Shown here piece by piece: positions 59,633 through 64,000 of a stretch of DNA of 64,000 nt (positions are counted from its first letter, which is position 1; the number at the start of each line of letters is the position of its first letter). The notes beneath the pieces were generated by a model. The model did not search any database. It was not told the origin of the DNA and saw only the letters and a list, made by a program, of their open reading frames with translations. Source of the DNA: Fuscovulum sp. (GTDB lineage: Bacteria; Pseudomonadota; Alphaproteobacteria; Rhodobacterales; Rhodobacteraceae); contig CP136571.1 of NCBI GenBank assembly GCA_035192965.1, positions 4,149,666-4,213,665 of the forward strand, given 5' to 3'. Position numbers and translations under genes: made by a program.

Positions 59633-61105
59633 TCAGCCGCGGAGCAGACTCATCACGTTCTGCTTGGACGAGTTCGCCTGAGCGAGCATCGCGGTGGCAG
59701 CCTGCGACAGGATCTGGCCACGGGCGAGGTTCGTCGATTCCTGGGCGAAGTCGGCATCCACGATCTGCGACTTGGCGGCCTGCGTCGAAACCGAGATGTT
59801 GGTCAGGTTCGAGATCGTCGAGTCGAGGCGGTTGGACACGGCACCGAGGTCACCGCGCGACTGGCTGATCTTTTGCAGGGCGACGTCGATCACCTCGATG
59901 GCCTTTGCCGAAGATTCGGCGGTGGACAGGTCGATATCGGCGACGGCGTCGAGGTCGGACGTGAAGGACGCCGCAGCCGCGTTGCCGAAGAAGCCGGTCG
60001 CCGCTGCCGTCGCGCTAACCGCGAAGGATTCGGTCGACGTGAAGCTGACCTGGCCGGTGACGGTGGACGCTGCACCAACCGCGAGAGCCGAGGTGACGGC
60101 GGCGGTTGCCGGATCGCCATCTGCGTCAACGGAAAGGGTGATGCCCGGGGTCGTTGCCGTGTGGGTGTAGTCATCCAGCGTGATGTTGCTGCCGTTGGCA
60201 TCGGTCATCACGATGGAGGTGTTGTCATCGCCCATCGTGGCGGTGACGCCGGTGCTGGCCGACTTGCTGTTGATCGCATCGCGCAGCGAGGTCAGGTCCA
60301 GATCGCCAGCGGCATCCGTGGAAATCGCCACACCCGTGCCGATCGACGTGCCGTTGATGGTGAAGCTGACCGTGCCAGCCGCAGCAGCAGCGCCGGTGAA
60401 GGACAGGGTTGCCTGGGTCTTGGCGGTTGCGGCAACCCCGGTCTGCGAGGACGCGGCGTTGACGGCGGCTGCCAGCGACTCGGCCGATTGACCCGCGGTC
60501 GCAGAGATTTCGGCGCTGCCTGCGCTGCCGGTGATGACGATGTCCTGCGCGGCAACGCCGGTGGCAGTAGCAGAAGCGAGCGTCGATTGCTTGTGTGCGC
60601 CGATGGCGGTGGCGGCGGTGCTGTCGATGGAGATCGACAGGGTCTGGCCGGCGTCAGCGCCGATCTGGAACTGCTTGCCCGAGAAGGAGCCGTCCATGAC
60701 CTTCATGCCGTTGAAGGTGGTGTTCTCGGACACGCGGTTGATTTCGGCCAGCAGCTGGCGGGCTTCGGCGGTGATGTTGCCGCGGTCAGAGCCGGTGTTG
60801 GTGTCGGAAGCCGACTGCACGGCCAGTTCACGAACGCGCTGCAGCATGCTCGAGACTTCGACATGTGCGCTTTCCGTCGTGTCGATCAGGTTCTTGCCAT
60901 CGGTCGCGTTGCGGACCGCCTGGTTGATCCCCATGACCTGCGAGGTCATCTTTTCGGCGATGGCCATACCGGCAGCATCGTCCTTGGCGGCGTTGATGCG
61001 CAGGCCCGAGGAGAGACGCGTCATCGCCGTATTGAAATCGTTGTTCACTTTGGTCATGTTCGCCTGAGCGGACAGGGCACCGATATTGGTATTGATCGTC
61101 GTCAT
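59633..61105 (-). CDS. fliC: Flagellin FliC
   Basis: 490 residues. Conserved D0/D1 N-terminus (NTNIGALSAQANMTKVNNDFNTAMTRLSSGLRINAAKDDAAGMAIAEKMTSQ) and C-terminus (ISVSTQAAKSQIVDADFAQESTNLARGQILSQAATAMLAQAN). The central 250 residues are Thr/Ala/Ser-rich and form the variable surface domain. Family knowledge: filament subunit, exported by the flagellar gate and held by FliS. A sigma-28-like site precedes it at 61158-61184. Confidence 0.97.
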   Translation of the reverse strand: MTTINTNIGALSAQANMTKVNNDFNTAMTRLSSGLRINAAKDDAAGMAIAEKMTSQVMGINQAVRNATDGKNLIDTTESAHVEVSSMLQRVRELAVQSASDTNTGSDRGNITAEARQLLAEINRVSENTTFNGMKVMDGSFSGKQFQIGADAGQTLSISIDSTAATAIGAHKQSTLASATATGVAAQDIVITGSAGSAEISATAGQSAESLAAAVNAASSQTGVAATAKTQATLSFTGAAAAAGTVSFTINGTSIGTGVAISTDAAGDLDLTSLRDAINSKSASTGVTATMGDDNTSIVMTDANGSNITLDDYTHTATTPGITLSVDADGDPATAAVTSALAVGAASTVTGQVSFTSTESFAVSATAAATGFFGNAAAASFTSDLDAVADIDLSTAESSAKAIEVIDVALQKISQSRGDLGAVSNRLDSTISNLTNISVSTQAAKSQIVDADFAQESTNLARGQILSQAATAMLAQANSSKQNVMSLLRG

Positions 61106-61157
61106 GGCTTCAGCCTCCTGAAAGTTACCGTCGCGCTGTCTTCTGCGCTCGGGAATG

Positions 61158-61184
61158 ACAACGACGTGTTACGGGGATGTTTAG
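61158..61184 (-). promoter_or_regulatory. Sigma-28 promoter of fliC
   Basis: Minus strand CTAAA (61184-61180), 14-base spacer, GTCGTTGT (61165-61158). Leader of about 43 bases to ATG 61105. The -10 shares GTCGTT with fliS and fliD. Confidence 0.55.
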
Positions 61185-61301
61185 CGTCGGGATGAAAATT
61201 CCTGATTTTGTAGGAACAACCCCCTGCCCTACGCGCGCGCGATCCAGATTCCATACGCGCGCCCGCAATGATCTGCCTATCTGCACAGGCAGGGGTATCA
61301 T

Positions 61302-61317
61302 TGGCAAAGATGCTGCC
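61302..61317 (+). promoter_or_regulatory. Sigma-54 promoter of motAB
   Basis: TGGCAAAGATGCTGCC: TGGCA and CTGC at correct spacing, one deviation in each half. An inverted repeat CTGCCT-N8-AGGCAG (61274-61293) lies just upstream and might be an activator site. Confidence 0.72.
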
Positions 61318-61355
61318 GTTCTAGGGGACGGAACCAAAATCCCTGGAGTGGCAAC

Positions 61356-62117
61356 ATGGATATCGCAACCCTTATCGGGCTGGTCGGGGCGATCGTCATG
61401 ATCATCGGGTCGATGATCTATGCGGGCGGGGTTGCGCCCTTTGTCGACTATGCGTCGGTCGTGATCGTGTTCGGCGGGACGTTCTTCATCGTGATGATGA
61501 AGATGCCGATGGGCGTGTTCATCGGCCATTTCAAGGCGATGGGAAAGGCGTTCAAGCCGTCCATCTTCGACATGCCCACAATCATCGAGCGGATGGTCGA
61601 GCTGGCGGCGATGGCGCGCAAGGACGGGATGATGGCGCTGGAGGGCCAGCAGGTGCCGGACCGGTTCTTTGAGCGCGGTTTGCAGATGCTGATCGACGGG
61701 GCGGATGAAGGCAAGCTGGTCAAGGCGCTGAAGCAGGAAATCAAGGCGATGAAATCGCGCCATGAGGGGAACCACAGCGCGTTGAAGGCCTGGATCGACT
61801 ATGGCCCGGCGATGGGGATGGTGGGTACGCTGATCGGGTTGGTGCTGATGCTGGGCAATATGTCGGACCCGAAATCCATCGGCCCGGCCATGGCAGTGGC
61901 GCTGCTGACCACGCTTTACGGGGCGTTGATTGCCAACGTGATCTTTGGGCCGGTGCTTTCCAAGCTGGAGGGTTACACCGCCGATGAGGTGACCTATCGC
62001 GAATTGGTTCTGGAAGGGTTGCGTGCGATTGCGCGGGGCGACAGCCCGCGCAGCGTACAGGATCAGATGGTAACCGTGCTGCCGCCCAAAGAGCAGGCGC
62101 GGCTGATGGCCGCGTAA
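61356..62117 (+). CDS. motA: Flagellar stator protein MotA
   Basis: 253 residues, four membrane helices. MDIATLIGLVGAIVMIIGSMIY and the proton-path segment GPAMGMVGTLIGLVLMLGNM are diagnostic. CTGGAG lies seven bases before the ATG. Family knowledge: MotA forms the proton channel with MotB and contacts FliG. Confidence 0.96.
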   Translation: MDIATLIGLVGAIVMIIGSMIYAGGVAPFVDYASVVIVFGGTFFIVMMKMPMGVFIGHFKAMGKAFKPSIFDMPTIIERMVELAAMARKDGMMALEGQQVPDRFFERGLQMLIDGADEGKLVKALKQEIKAMKSRHEGNHSALKAWIDYGPAMGMVGTLIGLVLMLGNMSDPKSIGPAMAVALLTTLYGALIANVIFGPVLSKLEGYTADEVTYRELVLEGLRAIARGDSPRSVQDQMVTVLPPKEQARLMAA

Positions 62118-62129
62118 GGGGAGCAGGCC

Positions 62130-63341
62130 ATGGCAAGTTCTGCAAAGGTCACACTGCTGCGACCACCGCCCGTCTATGACGAGGACGATGATGATGACCG
62201 TCCCGCCTGCCCGCCTGTCGGCGCGCCGGCATGGCTGGCGACGTTCGCGGATATCGCAACCAACCTTATGGCGTTCTTCGTTCTGATCCTTGGATTTGCC
62301 AAGTTCGACGAGGTGAGCTTCAAGAAGATGGCCGGGTCCATGCGGGAAACCTTTGGCACCGAGATGGTGGCACCAATCATGGACAATGCCGAAGGCGGCA
62401 TGGTTCTGGAGATGGATTTCAAGCCGCAGGGTCTGCCACCCGATACGGTTGAGGGCGAGGAACCCCCGACCGGAGATGAGGGCCGCGAACCCAACCGCGA
62501 TGGCGAAGAGGCCGGACGATCCCCCGAGGAAGCGGCGCAGATTGCTGCGGCGCAGGCTGCGGGCGAGGCGGCAGCGCAGGCGATGATGCAGGCGCTGGCT
62601 TCGGGCAAGTTGACGGTGGAACAGGGCGACAAAAGCGTGACGGTCAAGCTGGCCGAGGGCGAGGGGCAACCCACCGCGGAAGAGGTGGCTGAGGTGCTGG
62701 CCGCGCTGACGGGCGGCGCGGCGGATGCTGCGGGCGATGAGCCGGGGAGCGATCCCGATAAGCAGGTGGCCGCCCCTGACCAGCCCGCCGAGGAAGGCAC
62801 GGGCGAGCCTGCGCCGGGATCGGGTGGGGCGGGCGGGCCTTCGGCCGGGCGGGCCACAAGCCCCGGCTTTGCCGAAGCCAAGCTGAGCGTCGCCCTGCGG
62901 GATCAGAGCGCGCAGGGCCTGGTCGAGGTGGAGCGGCGCGACGGGAAGGTCTTTGTCACCGTGGGTGCCGGTGGGGCCTTTGAATCAGGGTCGGCTGATC
63001 TGACCGAGCAAGCCAAGACGATCATGGACGAGATTTCGGCCAATGCTCTGGCACCGGATGCCACGATCACGGTGACCGGGCATACCGACAACGTACCGCT
63101 GAGCGGGGGGCCCTACACCGACAATTTCGGGCTGGGGGCGGCGCGGGCGACATCGGTGGTGCGTGAGTTGGTGGAAAGCGGGAAGATCGACCCGTCGCAG
63201 ATCGTTGCGGTGTCGCGTGGGGAATCCGCGCCGGTGGCCGACAACACGACCGATGCCGGACGCGAGAAGAACCGTAGGATCGAGATCGAAATCGACTATG
63301 GCAAAGCCGAAGGTGGCCCGGATTCTGCAAGTGGGGACTAA
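62130..63341 (+). CDS. motB: Flagellar stator protein MotB
   Basis: 403 residues. The proton-binding Asp is D41 in TFADIATNLMAFFVLILGF. A plug-like helix follows, then a long acidic Ala/Glu/Pro-rich insert (about 95-255), longer than in E. coli MotB (308 residues). The OmpA-like peptidoglycan-binding domain (about 265-400) has TVTGHTDNVPLSGG and REKNRRIEIEI. Family knowledge: anchors the stator to the wall. Twelve bases after motA. Confidence 0.95.
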   Translation: MASSAKVTLLRPPPVYDEDDDDDRPACPPVGAPAWLATFADIATNLMAFFVLILGFAKFDEVSFKKMAGSMRETFGTEMVAPIMDNAEGGMVLEMDFKPQGLPPDTVEGEEPPTGDEGREPNRDGEEAGRSPEEAAQIAAAQAAGEAAAQAMMQALASGKLTVEQGDKSVTVKLAEGEGQPTAEEVAEVLAALTGGAADAAGDEPGSDPDKQVAAPDQPAEEGTGEPAPGSGGAGGPSAGRATSPGFAEAKLSVALRDQSAQGLVEVERRDGKVFVTVGAGGAFESGSADLTEQAKTIMDEISANALAPDATITVTGHTDNVPLSGGPYTDNFGLGAARATSVVRELVESGKIDPSQIVAVSRGESAPVADNTTDAGREKNRRIEIEIDYGKAEGGPDSASGD

Positions 63342-63366
63342 ACCTTTGGCGGCAGTCTGTCGTTCA
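63339..63366 (+). promoter_or_regulatory. Sigma-28 promoter of fliD
   Basis: TAAA (63339-63342, overlapping the motB stop), 16-base spacer, GTCGTTCA (63359-63366). Spacer is one base long compared with the consensus. Confidence 0.5.
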
Positions 63367-63391
63367 GGGTGGTGAAGCATGAGGCCGCAGC

Positions 63392-64000
63392 ATGAACGTT
63401 GACATCCTTTCGTCGCTGAACACCAACGGGTCGGGCCTGAACCTGCGGGAATTGACCGCGTCTCTGGTTGCAGCGGAGATCGAGCCGCTGAAGGCCCGGC
63501 AGACCAGCCGGTCGGAAGCGGCGCAATTGTCAATCTCTGCGCTGGGACAGGTGCGGTCGCAGTTCGGGGCGCTGAACAACGCGGTGGCAACGCTGCGGGA
63601 AAACCCGGTTCTGGCGGCAAAGTCGGGCAATGCGGGCGTGGGGGTGACGATCACGGACCCAAGCAAGATCGCCAATTCGACCACATCCATCGAAGTGGAG
63701 CAGCTGGCCACGCGGCAGGTGCTGGAATTCGGGGGGTATACGTCGGCGGATGCGTTGGTGGGGGCGGGGTCCTTGCAGGTTGAGGTGGGGGTCTGGTTCG
63801 AGGATGTGAACGGCGACCCGGCCTTTGCTTTGAACCCCGCGACCACCGTGAACACGCTGAACATCCCGGCTGGCGTAACGCTTTCCATGCTGGCCGAGAC
63901 GCTGGACGCGCTGCCGGGGATGGCGGCGCGGGTGCTGGACAAGGGGGATGGCACCTTTTCGCTGGGCATCGTGAGCGAGCCGGGCGCGGGATCGGCGCTG
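63392..64000 (+). CDS. fliD: Flagellar filament cap protein FliD (5' part)
   Basis: 203 residues visible; the gene runs off the window. MNVDILSSLNTNGSGLNLRELTASLVAAEIEPLKARQ is the FliD N-terminal coiled-coil signature, followed by LGQVRSQFGALNNAVATL and the D2-type VEQLATRQVLEF. Family knowledge: FliD caps the growing filament; FliT is its chaperone (40555). It is 50 bases after motB and has its own FliA-like site. Confidence 0.92.
   Translation, partial: MNVDILSSLNTNGSGLNLRELTASLVAAEIEPLKARQTSRSEAAQLSISALGQVRSQFGALNNAVATLRENPVLAAKSGNAGVGVTITDPSKIANSTTSIEVEQLATRQVLEFGGYTSADALVGAGSLQVEVGVWFEDVNGDPAFALNPATTVNTLNIPAGVTLSMLAETLDALPGMAARVLDKGDGTFSLGIVSEPGAGSAL

Overview
The window looks like a chromosomal segment of a high-GC alphaproteobacterium of the Rhodobacteraceae (Rhodobacter/Cereibacter-like). 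Evidence is the base composition, the serC-serA pair with a structured leader, and above all a flagellar locus of the RpoN/FleT/FliA type described for the Fla1 system of Rhodobacter sphaeroides. The genus cannot be fixed from the sequence alone. No rRNA, tRNA, insertion sequence, prophage or CRISPR array was seen.

Region A (1-28.6 kb) holds tightly packed housekeeping and accessory genes. In order: a phosphotransferase fragment, ribosome-rescue factor ArfB, a possible short RNA or 18-codon gene with a ribosome-binding site perfectly complementary to the 16S tail, a queuosine-precursor transporter, a phytase-like esterase, endopeptidase MepA, a UMF1-type MFS carrier, a thioesterase, YggT, RecQ, YaaA and a hybrid histidine kinase. 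Then come an alpha-2-macroglobulin/PBP1C pair, a thiolase, an MFS carrier, DUF2585, a phosphatase, the serine pathway (serA, serC, divergent serB), a ClpP-like secreted protein, a TSUP transporter and ZapE.

Region B (about 29.9-64 kb) is a flagellar locus. Minus strand: flhA-flhF-fliA. Plus strand: an LPP20 lipoprotein, flgT, flgA, flgM, DUF2802. Next is an accessory block: a SEL1-repeat protein and a nitrile-hydratase-leader-like protein, a second FliL-domain protein (MotF-like), a 61-residue protein, fliS-fliT with a small CxxC membrane protein, and a receiver-like protein. Then follow fleT, fliEFGHIJ, fliKLMN, a 345-bp non-coding hairpin array, fliOPQR-flhB, three membrane proteins of unknown function, rpoN (minus), fliC (minus), motA, motB and the start of fliD. 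Hook, rod and ring genes (flgB-L) and chemotaxis genes are absent from the window.

Regulation can be read from the DNA. Eight matches to the sigma-54 consensus (TGGCAC-N5-TTGC) precede flhA, the LPP20 gene, the 61-aa gene, fleT, fliK, fliO, the coiled-coil membrane gene after flhB, and motA. Five sigma-28-like sites (TAAR-N14-16-GYCGTT) precede fliC, fliD, fliS, the MotF-like gene and the nitrile-hydratase-leader-like gene. This implies a hierarchy in which RpoN with the FleT-type activator makes the export gate, basal body, FliA and FlgM. FliA, restrained by FlgM, then switches on filament genes and several uncharacterised accessory proteins. The accessory proteins with recognisable promoters are the best candidates for undescribed biology here.
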